A DNA stretch of 64,000 nucleotides from Zopfochytrium polystomum (lineage: Eukaryota; Chytridiomycota; Chytridiomycetes; Chytridiales; Chytridiaceae). The first letter of the stretch is position 1. Every line of letters starts with the position of its first letter. The notes under the pieces were generated by a model that was not told where the DNA came from, made no database searches, and saw only the letters and a program-made list of their open reading frames with translations. Positions 34,871 to 47,253 of the stretch are shown piece after piece. The stretch covers positions 372,001 to 436,000 of the forward strand of contig JAIVFJ010000002.1 in assembly GCA_025765615.1 (NCBI GenBank), given 5' to 3'. A program made the translations under genes and the position numbers.

Positions 34871-36148
34871 ATGGATTCGCAGCCAGTGCGCAAAGACAAT
34901 CCTCCGAATCTTACAGATGGCATAGACAGGCTGGTGGCACAATACGCTCGAAACACGCCCAGAATCCACTGGCACACTTTTTCAAAGATATTCCCTTCGA
35001 TTTTGCAGAGGCTCTAGCGGCAGACTCGCCCATTTTCCATCCAAAATCTCACCAAAAGCTATTGACCCTAGCTTCAAAGCGACTGACTCACCATCAGCTA
35101 ACAGAATCGGCGAGAAATCAGACAGTCTGGATAGCGCAGCGACTACGATGGCTATGCAAAAAAATTTCCGGTCCCAGCAGAGGCAGATTTAGACTAGGGA
35201 TGCTATCATGTGACGTGTTTCCTAGCAGCGGGGAACGATTTTTTGCGCAGTTGATCGACGCGTTGGAAGGCAATTCGTGCTGCCTGCCAGACTCGTGTTT
35301 CACTGGAAGCGAGCCGTGGACACCAATCTCGTCAGCTGAACTTACCCTCCTTGGTCGACGTCCTGTTCCGCCCGACGCTCTTGCTGAGCGATTCAAAGGT
35401 GTTGAGGCTCCGCAGTCCTGGGAAGAAAACAAAGAGGTAAAACTTTCGGCATGGGAAGTCGGTCTAATGGTTTGCTAGTTAATTCCGTCGTTGCACATGC
35501 TTGTAATCGCTTGTTCGTCCATGCATTCGACTCTTATCGAGGAGCAACTTCGAGGCCACGACCTATCTCGGACAGTAGTTGTTCCTTTCGTCACAGGAGT
35601 CACGCAAAGACGTGTAATGTCAATGCTGAAGACCAAATTAGTCTTGTTTCCGTGCCTTAACTTCGAAGACGTCTCACCAATGAAGAAGCCAAATCACGTA
35701 AGCTACCCATTTTTATTGCAATACCGGCTAACATCTTTTTAAGATGGTTTGGGACCAGGATAACATCCCATTGGGTTATGCGTTGCCGGATTTAGGTAAA
35801 TTGAGTCAACGCTTGCAAACCTAATTGGGCATTTGGACATAAGACTCGTTTCGATCCATTTTAACGCGCTTCGCGGAAATCCGTAAGCCAAAGGATATGT
35901 CTTTCGATGAGGTCAAAAGGTGATTACTCAGTGGCATGAGTAATAGTAATGAGTACGATAGGTACATAGATTGTATCACTCCTCCATCCGTAGTTGAAGG
36001 CGTAGAAGAGCTGCAACGATCAGACTGGCCGCGCTTAATTGTATGTTGAGAAAACGGTGCCGACTCTTCTAACAGAAAACAGTATATTTATCCATCTAGC
36101 CCCGTGCAGCTGCTTCCTGCTGCATTGGACAACACCGACCATAAATAG
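34871..36148 (+). CDS. Unrecognised spliced gene
   Basis: The 3' part is well supported by consistent splicing: exon to 35436, introns 35437-35478, 35698-35743 and 35796-about 35843, then two more to a stop at 36146-36148. This part reads LIPSLHMLVIACSSMHSTLI, VVVPFVTGVTQRR, MVWDQDNIPLGYALPDL and FAEIRKPKDMSFDEVKRYID. The 5' part is uncertain: ATG 34871 begins a short frame, but the join to 35300-35436 (PPDALAERFKGVEAPQSWEE) was not settled. I recognise no family. It starts about 150 bases from the divergent TRAP-alpha gene. Confidence 0.5.
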
Positions 36149-36151
36149 ACT

Positions 36152-37522
36152 TTATGACTCCTTCTCCATGATCCCTGCTGTTGCAGCTATACGTCTTGCA
36201 AACGTGTGATACGAAAATGCACGCCCATAGCTCATGTCGTACCAATAATTCACGGCAATGGCGCCCTTTAGCCACGGTGCATCATCAACATGAACACCAG
36301 AACAATCATCATCAGGTGTTTGTGCAACTTGGTGGCCCCATAGGGCAGGAAGGTAGAGCATATCACCACGCCGTAGGGTGACGGAAATTTGATGAGCCGC
36401 AAGTCCGTCGTCCTCCTCGTCATCTGCACACTTGGTCGACTGGTCCGGCATCAGTCGTTTACGAACCGCGTCGCTGTCCGGTTCCTCCGAAAACCAACGC
36501 GTTTGAAATAGTTCACCACTTGCATCATCCATAACAGGTTCCAGTGACCACGACCACTGATGGGCAGGCGGCGCTGACTTTTGACGCACCCACTTTGCCA
36601 TTGAGTAGGTTCGTTCTTTAAGGGCCCAAGTCGATGTTGGTGGAATTAGCGTGAACGTTTTGGTTCCGCTGATGACGACATATAAGTTTTCGTAACTGAG
36701 AAGGTGGTCTGTTAGCCTGAGAGCGTTGGACTGAAGCACCGCTTACTGGTCCTTATGGCAAGACGTGAACGCCCGATGGCTACCCAGCCAGAAATTAATG
36801 GCATCCGGTGGATGTCCTGCATTGATGGACTGTTGGCACAACCCAAAAAAGAAAAAAGGGAGGGAGGAGTACTCAGAGAGTCGGACCTAGAGCTTCCGTG
36901 CAAAATCCAATATCTGGAGGAACATCCGAGAACAAAGGTGTCATATCACCATCTCGCATGTTGTTATTCTGCAGGTAGGTGATTAGTTGAGTACTGGTTG
37001 AGGCAAATGTACCTGCGACTGATAATAGTAAACCGAATCACGAAAGCTCTCGACAGCTCCGGATGACACCGGGACCTCATTATCGCCAGGGTTCCGCGCA
37101 TCCGACTCAACTTCTTCCAAGAATTCGTCGAATGGCATTGACTCCTCATGGGGCAAGCAAAACAACTCCCCAATGTTTGAGCAAGAGAACACGGCATCGG
37201 CCAGTCCGTTCGGGGTCACAGCCACAGTGATATTACGGCCATTCATAGCGCGCTTTAAGTAGTCCTTGTTCGTCCACCTCCAAAATGCCGGCCACGTTGT
37301 GGGATTTGAGGAGTCCATCTGTCGTCCTTCAAAATCAGTGGTCGACGACTGCGGCGGGGCTCGGAATACTGCAGGCTGTCCCTCCATAACTAGACGAAGA
37401 AACTCCAACGGAGTGGGACGCGAATGTCCGCCGAGTTCTACTACGCGGTTTACTCCGAACTCACTCGCATCGTGTGACAGCCCTGCGAGTGCTCGACGCA
37501 GCGTCTCAGGTTCGATATGCAT
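36152..37522 (-). CDS. JMJD7: JmjC-domain oxygenase/peptidase, JMJD7-like
   Basis: Exons 37522-37013, 36968-36887, 36816-36747 and 36695-36152 give 401 residues in frame. The cupin core has the iron-binding HxD in SCHKDHYENLYVVISG, PPDAINFWLG before it, and LYLPALWGHQV and IAVNYWYDM after it, aligning with human JMJD7. That protein hydroxylates lysine on the translation-factor GTPases DRG1/DRG2 and has been reported to have peptidase activity. The distal metal His is in the GHQV motif. It converges on the preceding gene, with stop codons three bases apart. Confidence 0.9.
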
Positions 37523-37558
37523 GGAAGGCGAGATTTGAAGTTGTCTGTGCCGTGCAAC

Positions 37559-38892
37559 ATGTCACCACTTAGTGGACGATTGCTGCGCCCTACCTCACAC
37601 ACCTCCTGCCTGATCATCCGTTCCCTGCAACCAACAACAGCCGCCGCGTATGCGGACCTTCGCGTTTTGCACGGCGGTCCAGTTCTAGTTTCGGCATTCA
37701 GTGCGATACCGAAACGCCGGCCAACGTTGGAACTGAGACCTTGCTTCTTCCCGCAAAGGCGCCCTTTCCCTGAGTTCCCCGGCATGCATAATCACAGGAA
37801 CGACCAACGCCGGGGCTATAAATTCGAAACTATCAAGTTGACTGCGGTGAAACCCGAACATGTGCGACCATTGCTGTTCGTAACAGCTGTGGCGGTCTGC
37901 GTTGTTGTGTACGATATCTACTACTATATCTACAAGCGAAAGCCAAAAGTCCCCTCGTTCTCGCAAGGAAAGTTCGCGAACTTCCCTCTGAAGGATATTA
38001 TCCCCGTAACGCATGATACTTCACTTTTCCGATTTGCTGCCGGTGTTGACAAAACGACGAAAGGTACAGTTTTGCCGTCTCAGATCGAATGTTGAACTGC
38101 CTATTTCCAGAATACAAAAAGAGACCCTGCTGCAACCTCACTGTCCCGGCCCCAAGTCACCTCATCGTTATGGACGACACCTGCCAAATCGCTCGCTCAT
38201 ACACACCAATAACGTACGGACCGAACTACTTTGATTTTCTTGTTAAGAAGTATGAAGGCGGGTCCATATCTACGATGATCCATGGGTTGGCCGTTGGGGA
38301 CTATCTTCGCGCGAGAGGTCCTTTCATGACGTGGGAGCATACGCCAGAAAAATACGATACGATCGCTATGGTACGTTGCTCAAATGTAAAATATTCAGGC
38401 TTTTGTTGATGGTTTTGCACTTTGTGCAGATTGCGGGTGGTACTGGAATAACACCGATGTACCAGCTCATTAAATCAATCTTCCGAGACCCACGCGACAA
38501 GACGAAAATTTCGCTAATTTACGCGAATAAATCGGAGGCTGACGTTCTTCTTGGAAGCGAACTAGAGATTCTGGCGAATGCCCACCCTGGAAGGCTTAAA
38601 GTTACACACACTATAGAGAACAGTAAAAGCAGTTGGACGGGCCATACAGGCCGTATAAGCGAAGAATTACTTCAGAGCGAGCTGCCTGGGAAGGACGCGC
38701 GATGCATGATCCTTGTTTGCGGGCCAGAAGGGTAAGTCCACCCCTTACAAACCGCCGCCTTGGCTCAGAATTTTCTTGGGCAGGATGGTACGAGGCATTG
38801 CGGGGACGAAGGAAAATGAATACGAGCAGGGTGCTCTTGGGGGCTTATTAGCAAAATTGGGTTACGAGCGGGACCAGGTCTTCAAGTTTTGA
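37559..38892 (+). CDS. NADH-cytochrome b5 reductase
   Basis: Exons 37559-38063, 38111-38370, 38430-38731 and 38784-38892 give 391 residues in frame. A long N-terminal extension with basic, Ser/Pro-rich sequence is followed by a membrane anchor (LLFVTAVAVCVVVYDIYYYIY). The reductase has the FAD motif RSYTPIT, the flavin phosphate loop GGSISTMIHGL, NADH-binding AGGTGITPMYQL and the C-terminal VCGPEGMVRGIAG. It passes electrons from NADH to cytochrome b5 or similar acceptors. The extension could target it to mitochondria, as with yeast Mcr1, but the ER is possible. An in-frame ATG at 37517 would add 14 residues. Confidence 0.9.
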
Positions 38893-38907
38893 GCCAACGG
38901 AACAAAG

Positions 38908-40654
38908 ATGCCTTTTGAATTTGTCTCCTCTTTTGTTGACGTGCAACTGGGGCTTTTTTCTGGTCCTCATCGTTGGATGACGTCTGGATACTCTGCAGTT
39001 GGTGTGGCCGTTGGTATTCTTTTCCTAGTCGTTGCAACCCTCGCCGCTGTCGCCGCGGCAGCCATGATCTATGGCAGGCTTACACGTGACGCGCGAATCA
39101 GATACCTCCGCTTCCCGATCGTAAACTCCGGTTCGTGAAAAATTTCAAGCGCCGAACATAGTAGATGAACGCTCAACAACGCAGACACCTCGGGACATTG
39201 GCTGTTAACGATCACGTACAGATCGGTAAAGCCCACATCCATCCCCTCTACTTTGTTTGCCCCGGCGTCATCCGCCCTCACTAAGTCGATCGTCCAGGCA
39301 TTCTTGCTCGCGGTCTACCGCCTATGGAAATGGTTCCACCATCTGGTTTCCGGCACCTCCGAGCTCTTCCGAGTTTGCGATGCCGCAGTGGCGCGACAGC
39401 GGGGACTGTACCGCATTGGCATCGTCGAGGCGATGAGCAGAGACGAAAAGAGAGTCGCGGAGTCGGTTGTCCTTTCTGAAAAGAATGCACCACGGGTGCA
39501 GAACGGCAGCACCGCCAACAATAATTCCGCTGCGACCGGCCCCACTCCTCTTCCTCCAGTGAGGGAAATGGCGGCGCTCGTCTTTCGCATTGGTACATGA
39601 CAGCAACCCAGTGCAAACCAGTGACGTAACTCGACCTCTAATCGCATGCAGACCGATGCCTCCTCTATTCAAGCAAAATTCTGGTTGAGCACCGGCAGCT
39701 CGAAGCCAAAGAAAGCAACGTCGACGAAGCTGTTGCCTCCATCTTGCGGAAGAAAGGATTTCCAGAAAACGGATCTCCATCGACGTACGCAACGCGTTTC
39801 TTTGTTTCGTAAAATTTTAAACTGCCGCTAGACCGCAGGCTTTGATTTTTCGCGCATGCGCCAACACTATCGCTTCCTCACACAAGCTGATGCATGAGTT
39901 GAACGCGCGGGCAGCGACGAAATACGACTCGACCAACAAGTTACACGAACGGAAGTTGCTGGACTTTTGGGAGGCGGCCAAGCCTGACGAAAAGCTCACC
40001 GGACGTATTTCGGAGCAGTGGAAGGCGCTCGGTTTCCAGGGAGACGACCCAGCCACTGACTTCCGTGGAATGGGTATGTGATCACAGCAGTTACATTAAA
40101 GGGCTTTGCTCCACTTCTAACTTAATGCACCCGGCAGGGATGCTTGGACTTGACGATCTCCTCTATTTTGCCCGTGTCCACAAGAAGTCTTTTCAAAGAG
40201 TTCTTGAGAGCAGCCATAAGCCATCCTGGTGAGCGGCCTACTGAAAAAGCTCTGTTCTCATTGTGCTTTGCTCTATCGTCAAGGTTTTCGATGGCGATCA
40301 CGGGCATTCACATCACCTCATTCTGCATTTCACTTGTTCGCACTCGGCAGCTACAAAACTTTCTTTACACGTTTGGGACAACGAAGGAAGTTTACGAAGA
40401 GTTCTATTGTGAGTACATCCATGATTATCGCGAATATTCTGCAATTGATCGTAGTGTATTTGTTCCCTGCAGGTTTTGTCTTCGACGCGTTCGAAAAAGA
40501 ATGGACATCGAGCATCACACCGCTTACTGCGATGGACTTCAATCGCATGTTTGGCGTATTCCAAGTGCGCATCGAAAGAATGCTCCTTGAAGGACTGCCA
40601 ACTGTGTTGGACGAGGATAGCAATGTCTTTGCCCGCAACAAGAAGAGTATGTAA
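38908..40654 (+). CDS. ELMO-domain protein with N-terminal membrane anchor
   Basis: Eight exons (38908-39130, 39185-39592, 39652-39784, 39832-40073, 40138-40228, 40284-40408 and 40473-40654 with matching phases) give 467 residues in frame. A strong hydrophobic segment (VGVAVGILFLVVATLAAVAA) lies at about residues 30-50. The ELMO domain spans the second half: QALIFRACANTIAS, ERKLLDFWEA, EKLTGRISEQWKALGFQG, DPATDFRGMGMLGLDDLLYF and AITGIHITSF. ELMOD proteins act as GTPase-activating proteins for ARF-family GTPases; the Arg in the GRISEQW region is where the catalytic Arg is reported. The start lies only 15 bases after the stop of the upstream reductase gene. Confidence 0.85.
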
Positions 40655-40745
40655 ATTAAAGCAGAAGTTTACGAGGTTGCACAATGGAGATGGGGAGAAC
40701 AAAAATAAGCCCGATTTGATTAGAATGAAATGCAAATGTCCCAGT

Positions 40746-43700
40746 TCACCGCCGACTTGCTCTTGACTCGAAATACGGCTTGAACACACTCTCCGATCGC
40801 AGTAGCTTGCTCTCAGCGACCACATAATACACATGAAGAAGCAGGTTTGGAAACCGGGATGTGAAGTACTGCAAAAATCCATCCGGCAAAGTACCAAGGA
40901 CTCGCTTAGCTTCTGGTGGGAGATCCTGGAAATGGTGTTTCTAAGGGATGAACAAGGGGTGTCAGATGGAATCCTTATCTAAAAAAGAACGAGAGTCGCC
41001 AAGAACCTTGTTTCTCAGTGCGCGAAGAAGATCCCGAACCAAAGATCCGTCGTACTTGCGATAACGACTCAAATTATCCATCAACATTCGGTCCACTTTC
41101 CGCTGCCAATCAGGTCCAACCACTTTATTCGCCCCTCGCTCAAGTTGCTTGAGCAGAGCCGTCGGTGGATCCCGTTCTTCGATTTCAAGGCGGTCTGAAA
41201 CATCTTGAAGAAATGAAAGTTTCTCGCTTGACGTCCAAAAGTAAGGGTGAATAAGGACTGATGCTGCATCGGGCCTTCAGCTCAACGGTCAGCAAAAAGG
41301 AAGGTATCAACAACCGCACGCCGTACCTCTTTTTGGGATCCTTTGCAATCATTCTTCGTATGAGATCTTTGGCCTCCACTCCACCACCGGGCATTCCGTC
41401 AAGTCGATCGAGTCGATAATTTCCCTTTAGAACGTTGATTTCCCTGCTGATGCGGTCTCCGAAAGGGTGTGCACCTTGTGTCACAACGTAATGCGCCACG
41501 CAACCTGCCGAAAATATATCGATAGCGCGAGTTATTCGAATTGAGGAAGATGGCGATAGAACGATCCAGTTTGAAGGTTCGGATTCCGATGCCCCTGTAG
41601 CATCATCAATGGATGATGATTCTTGCTGCTTCCGCAGAAGCTGCTGCTGCTTTTGGGCTTCGAGCATGGTCTCGGGTGCTCTCCATCCAATGGTGCCTCC
41701 AAGGGTATTAAAGGTGTGGTGAAATGATGACTGGTCGTCCGCAAGGCGCTTGCAAAGACCAAAATCGGATATCAGAACACGAGGGTGTTCATTGGTTTTC
41801 GGGTTGTATTCGCCGACGAGAATGTTCTGTCGGGAAAGTGGAAATCAGCGAATTGTTTCGAAATTCAGTCAATAGTTCCACACACCTGTGGTTTGATGTC
41901 CCGATGCACAAGCTTCAACGAATGAAGATGTCGAAGGCCAGACATGATCTCTCCAATGGTCGTTCGAGGCTTCAGCTTTAATCTGATCTGGCTGTGCCAT
42001 TCCGATGTGGGATTCTCGATCACGTCATACAAGGACGAGGGACATAGCTCCAGGGCGATATACATGAATTTGTCAGTAGTTTCCTAATAGGGACGAGGAG
42101 AGCATTTGATGTAAGTTTAAGACTGAGAATTCACGCTGCAGTCTACTCACTTGGTAAAAGTATCGGATAACATTCGGATGGTGGTCGCTGTCTCGCAACA
42201 CTTTCACCTCGTGGTGGGCTATATCGTAAAAGTCCAACAGCAGTCGCTTCACCGCCACCTCACGATGGCCAAATGTGCCTTTAAACACCATCGTTCCGTG
42301 GCTGCCATGACCTGTGGAACATCAGTTAGAGATGAAGACGAAGGTCTCATCAGTGAGATGGACACAACGAACCCAGCACTGTGTCAGAAACGATAATGGT
42401 TCGACCAGTGGAGGCACCGGAATTGTTGGACGAGGCAGCCGCCGTTTCACTTGACAGCCCATCAGCTGACTCAGTTTCGCTATCCTCCACCTCTGCAGTA
42501 CTCATGACTTCTTCCGGCTTCGCAGCTTCATCGGGCTTCGCAGATTCAACGTCTTTCACTGCCCCTTCTCCCGGAACTCGTCCTTTCCCCTTCGCTTTTC
42601 GCTTCTTCACCTCAACTTTTGGTGCTTTCGGCATTGGGGTGTCGAACTCGACCGGTTCCACTTCAGCGGCACCCATAGGTTGCAACTCGATGTTCCCGCC
42701 AGTCGAGGTCGTCACGCTGGACAACGCCGCCGTCACGTCCTTGCGGTCGGCAACAGCAACGTACTCTGGAAGCAGCGACTTCCCGGCGTCGGTCTCTCCG
42801 GGAACGGAGCTGGGCACTTCCGCATATGGAGCGCCGGCGGCAGTCCTGCCGGAACCATGCTGCTGTCCCAACTCTAGCCGGCCCTTCCAACTCATCCATG
42901 CGGCCGAAACGACAACAACGCAGGCTGACAGAAGCGCAAGAGAAACAATCTGAACTCCATCCTCTTCGCCGACGTTGAACCATTCCTCCACGTGTTGGAA
43001 TCGATCCATCACGTAGCCAAACACGGACCGGAATATGCTCGAGCGGGATGCGGCGTCAGTTTTTTGGGAGGCATTTCGAGAGGACTCTGTAAGCTTATAG
43101 GTACCCGCTATACAAGCAGGATATCTTGGGTAGCCAGGCAAACACGCAGACTTCGACGGAACAATCGCGAGATCTTTGGACGGTGGTGACGAGGTTGGGG
43201 TAGAGTCCAAAGATGAAGAATCTCCTACTCCATCACCGTCAGTCCCACTGTCGGTCTTGTCTGTCCCCGGCAGGGCCGCTGGAGTGTTTTCGTAGTCCAA
43301 GAGATCCGGAAACGCGTTGGCATCAACCACATGAGAGTACTCCGGAGAGAGCACATAAAGCGTGTCGTTTATGGCTCCGACAAAGACTTCGTCATTGGAA
43401 CCGCTACGGTAAGGACGTTTGCCCTTTCTGCGAGGCTCTTTCTTCTGCACCGGAGGGAAGACTTGCGAAAGGTGATGAATATCAGTGCTGGCGCCACCAA
43501 CGTCGAAAGCGGATACGGCTGGGGTGGAGAACTTGACCGCCCACGGCGCTAGGAAAGGAGCCATTATTTCATACTTCATATGAAACTCGGATAACTGCCG
43601 TACCTTCCACACCCTGGTCAATAAGAACTATGCCGTTCACTGAGGAGGAAACCGACAATCGTGGAGTCTGCTGCAATGGACCAGGAGGTAACGAGCTTTG

Positions 43701-44693
43701 GGTCTCGGTCGGACCGAAATCTAAAGGAAACGAGGCCGAGGAGAATTCCCCGAAGGTGATATTCCACCTTCACGCAACTACTGTTAAAAGAAACAAGGGG
43801 GACGGATTTACCGAACCTCGTCTTCTTTGTCTGCACGTCCGTTATAGTGAGAATGTACTCTGCGCACAATTAGCAAGGAAGCAACTGCAATGTGCACTTT
43901 ACCAGTTCGAGAAATCATTATAGGCTGAGAATTGAATCCAACAACATCTGGTGAATCCTCCCCAAACTCTCGAACGATCTTTCCAGAGAGAGGATCAATC
44001 GCAAGCAGCCTGGACATCTTCTTTGAGGTGTACGCGACCCGCCCATCTGTAAACGAAGGCCATCCCACCGCTTGCTTTATCGAAAAGGGAAGTCTCTAAA
44101 CGGTCGAGAGTTACTAGTCCATCTCGGTGAGTTCAAGGTAAGCAGTACCTGAATGGGAGCTCCAGGCACGAGGTGATACAAATTTCCGTCCCCAGCTGGC
44201 TCAGGAATAATCAATCCTTCATCCATGTTCCTCGGCTCCATACGAATTCCGTCTGGTCCAAAACCCTTCGGCATTCGATCACCAGGCAAGCCCCCAGCAG
44301 GAATATCTCCGGTTTGATCCTGCTCAATTGGCGGAACTGTTCCAGTTGGGTTCTCCACAACGTGTACAAGAGGCCCCCAAGAATCCTTTACAGTCCAGAG
44401 GGTGCGTCCAGACGGTTTGTGGACGCCGTGAAGAGAGCCATCTACTGTAGTTACTAATAGTAAGTCCTGCGGGGAGAATACAATCGGACCGACAGGTGGC
44501 GTGGCAGACTGGATGATTTGTTTCGGAGCAAGGGCGGAGTTTTGCAGAGCGGAGTCGACATAGGTCACGGCCGCACCGCCAGGAACGGCCGAAACATAAG
44601 TCGCTCTCGAGGACTGCAAGAACGACGGAAGCAGTCCCAAGAGTATTGCAATGGGGATGACGATTGGAGCCCAGAGAACCGAAAAAATTAACA
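40746..44693 (-). CDS. IRE1: IRE1 unfolded-protein sensor (kinase/endoribonuclease)
   Basis: Minus-strand spliced gene. After a signal peptide (MLIFSVLWAPIVIPIAILLG) comes the ER-lumenal beta-propeller-like sensor (LVTTVDGSLHGVHKPSGRTLWT). A membrane helix follows (SLALLSACVVVVSAAW, near 42930), then a Ser/Glu-rich linker. The kinase has VAVKRLLLDFYDIA, NVIRYFYQ, LVHRDIKPQNIL, SDFGLCKRL and IDIFSAGCVAHYVVTQG. The C-terminal KEN RNase domain reads VGPDWQRKVDRMLMDNLSRY ... HHFQDLPPEAKRVLGTLPDGF. IRE1 senses unfolded proteins in the ER and cuts HAC1/XBP1-type mRNA. The frame stays open upstream to an ATG at 44916, adding 74 residues, but 44693 places the signal peptide at the N-terminus and is preferred. 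Confidence 0.93.
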
Positions 44694-45177
44694 TGTTTGG
44701 CAGATGAGCTGCTGGCAAAAACGACGGCCTCCGACTTCGATGCAACGGGTAGCGGGAGCGCACGTAAGGAACTGAATGCTCCTCACGTCGATGAGGTGCG
44801 CCGTCTTCAGCAGGATGGATCGATCGAGAAGAACAGTTTGATGAGCTCAAACGGCTGGCAATGCCATCCGCTTCAAAGACATCATCTGTTGAGTCCATAT
44901 CGACGATCTCGAACACGAAGATCGCCGCTACTGGATCGCCCTATGTCTGGCTTGAGTGAAGCGATCTGAATGCGATCGCCCAGTTTGGGGGAGGTAAGAA
45001 GGGGGGTTGCAATGAATCACCAATGTTGTGCCTCCGGTGTCGCGTGGAATTTTCCTGTAGGGCGTGGCTTAGAGCCTCACTTCAAAAGGCCGGGTACTTC
45101 AACCCAACGTGATGCTAGTGCTGTTACAAAATTTGCCACTGCCATAACAATATTTATGACTGTGTGTCCAAGGACAC

Positions 45178-47158
45178 TACCCCAAGCGAAGCTTTTGCAA
45201 GTCCCCTTGCGCACCAGTCATGTTTAACATTTGTCCCATAGCAGGCTTTGGTGACGGCGAAACCGGCTGCATAGGACTCAAGACAACTCCGATCCGCGGT
45301 GAACCAGGCCTCAAGATGCCCTGGGCCGCCAGCAAAGCGGGCATTGCTACGGCTCCTCCTTGGATTTGTGTTGATTCCTGCTGAAGGACGCTTCCAGCGT
45401 TGCTGAGAGTAGCGCCGAGCATGGGAGGTAGTCTGTCCATGCTCATGGCGCTACCCACCGACGATCCACTTGCGGAGCGAGGTCGGGTCATCGGAAAGTA
45501 GCTCCCAGCGATCGGCAGTGATGACGAGGACGCTGAAGTTGGGGCAGATGACGACGACGAGGATGAACCAGTAGCCGGCACAGAGAAACCCCAAGGCGGG
45601 GGCGGCGGTGAGGCGGTGGTACTTGTGCCACCACTGTTGCCACTCCCGCCACTGCCGAAGTACATGGCTAGGGAGGAATTTGGTGCCGGCGATGTTGACA
45701 TGAGCATTGCTGAAGCCGGAAGGGTAGTTGGGGACATGGCAGCATGTGGGTTGCGCTCGGCCATCTGGACGGGAGAAGAAGGAAATCGATTACGCTTGTA
45801 TGGTTCGAACCGATCGTCAAAGCTTTCTACATTGGCCATTCCAGTTACTATGGAACAGGTAAAAGTGATAACTTACGCTTGCGCTTGCCTTTCCTTTCCG
45901 AAAACCCAGGGGAGCCTGACATGGGATAGATTATTGGTGAGAGTGATGGGGACGACATGGCCTCCTGGTATCTTGATGCAAACTGGAGCGAAAGTTACAG
46001 TGCGCTGAGGTTTCGAAAAAATCCTACATTGTTCTCCGGATTCAGTTTGGACGAGTGAGAGATGTAACTCGATGGGTCTTTGATTTGGAAGTTTGTAAGA
46101 GGTATTGATCGTGGCAGTGGAACATCGGGGTCGATTGCCTTTGGCGAGATTATTATTTTAGTTACCGAAAACGAATCTTACTTCGAGTGTTTCCACAAAT
46201 GATTGGGCCGATTCCCCGAATGCATCAGCGTCGAGAGAACTGCGACGAGAGTCGGACGGCATAAGTCGGGTTTTTTCAATCAACGGTGTTGCAAGTTTCA
46301 AAAGGAAGTAGTTGCGTTTTCGTGAGCAAGTTCGGCTTGAAATGGCTCGCTTTCTTCCTACATATCATTTACATCAAGGAGTTATGAAATAGTCGTCAAA
46401 CTCTCAATATGTACCTTCAAAATAGTGGCGATCCGGCTGAGGCCTCTCAGACCCGCAGTGGACGCCCTTCTCGGTGTTGGGAGTCCCGAAGCACTTCCTT
46501 CGACCATCATGGCATCATTTTGATGGGTTGGACTAATTGGGAGCCGTCCAAAATGAAAATTAGCCCCCATAGTCGTCGTCTGTATTGGAGATGGTCTGTT
46601 TCTTGATGAAGCCCTATGAAGCGAGGGTCGAACACGTTGATGTGGACGAAGCCTTCTTGAGAAGTGTGCGCCAGCTTGGCCACTACTGTTTGGTGAGCTT
46701 CCAAAGAAGCTCAACCCTGCGTCTCTTCCGGAACCAGAACTGGCCGTGCCGGGTGTGCCAGCGTTCGACAAAGAGAATCCACCGCTCATTGCATCGTCGC
46801 CACTGTTCTTTCCGCTTCCGTTCGCACCGTCTGTGAAGTCACTATCGCTGGATGTGCCGTCCATCCCTGAGCTGGTGTGCCGAAACTGGAAATGGCTTCT
46901 ACGGCCACCCTCGTCGTTGTGCTCGTCCCGAGCTCTCAAAGGCAATGCATCAAGGTCATCTTCATCCGAATCATCGCCGTCGCTTTCGTCATCACTGTTA
47001 CCGCCATCAGCGACGAGCAGCGAGGAAAATCTGCGCCATCTAGGCTGTGGATATCGACTTGGCAATGCTGCGGGTGGCGGTGTGGACTGGGTGAACGGCG
47101 ATGGCGTCGCTGAGGGCTGCGGGAGTGGCGTCGCCCGACGTGGCGTTGGGGCTGACAT
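45178..47158 (-). CDS. Unrecognised Ser/Pro-rich, probably disordered protein
   Basis: Spliced minus-strand gene, at least five exons. The N-terminal half is Pro/Ser/Thr-rich with an acidic DDE run (about residues 45-65) and ends ...LRGLSRIATILK, spliced to RAISSRTCSRKRNYFLLKLA. The middle carries KDPSSYISHSSKLNPENN. The C-terminal half is a Ser/Gly/Pro-rich region. The short basic/hydrophobic middle segment may be the only folded part. No family recognised; regulatory or scaffold roles are typical of such composition, but that is only a guess. The start at 47158 lies 95 bases after the PRP6 stop; an in-frame ATG exists at 47251. Confidence 0.6.
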
Positions 47159-47253
47159 TGCGATTGGGACACATGCACAAAACAGAACGCGAAACGCCAA
47201 GTTCGTGACAGCAGTATTTATTTGTTTCTGTTCGCCCCGTATGCTGCCCAACC

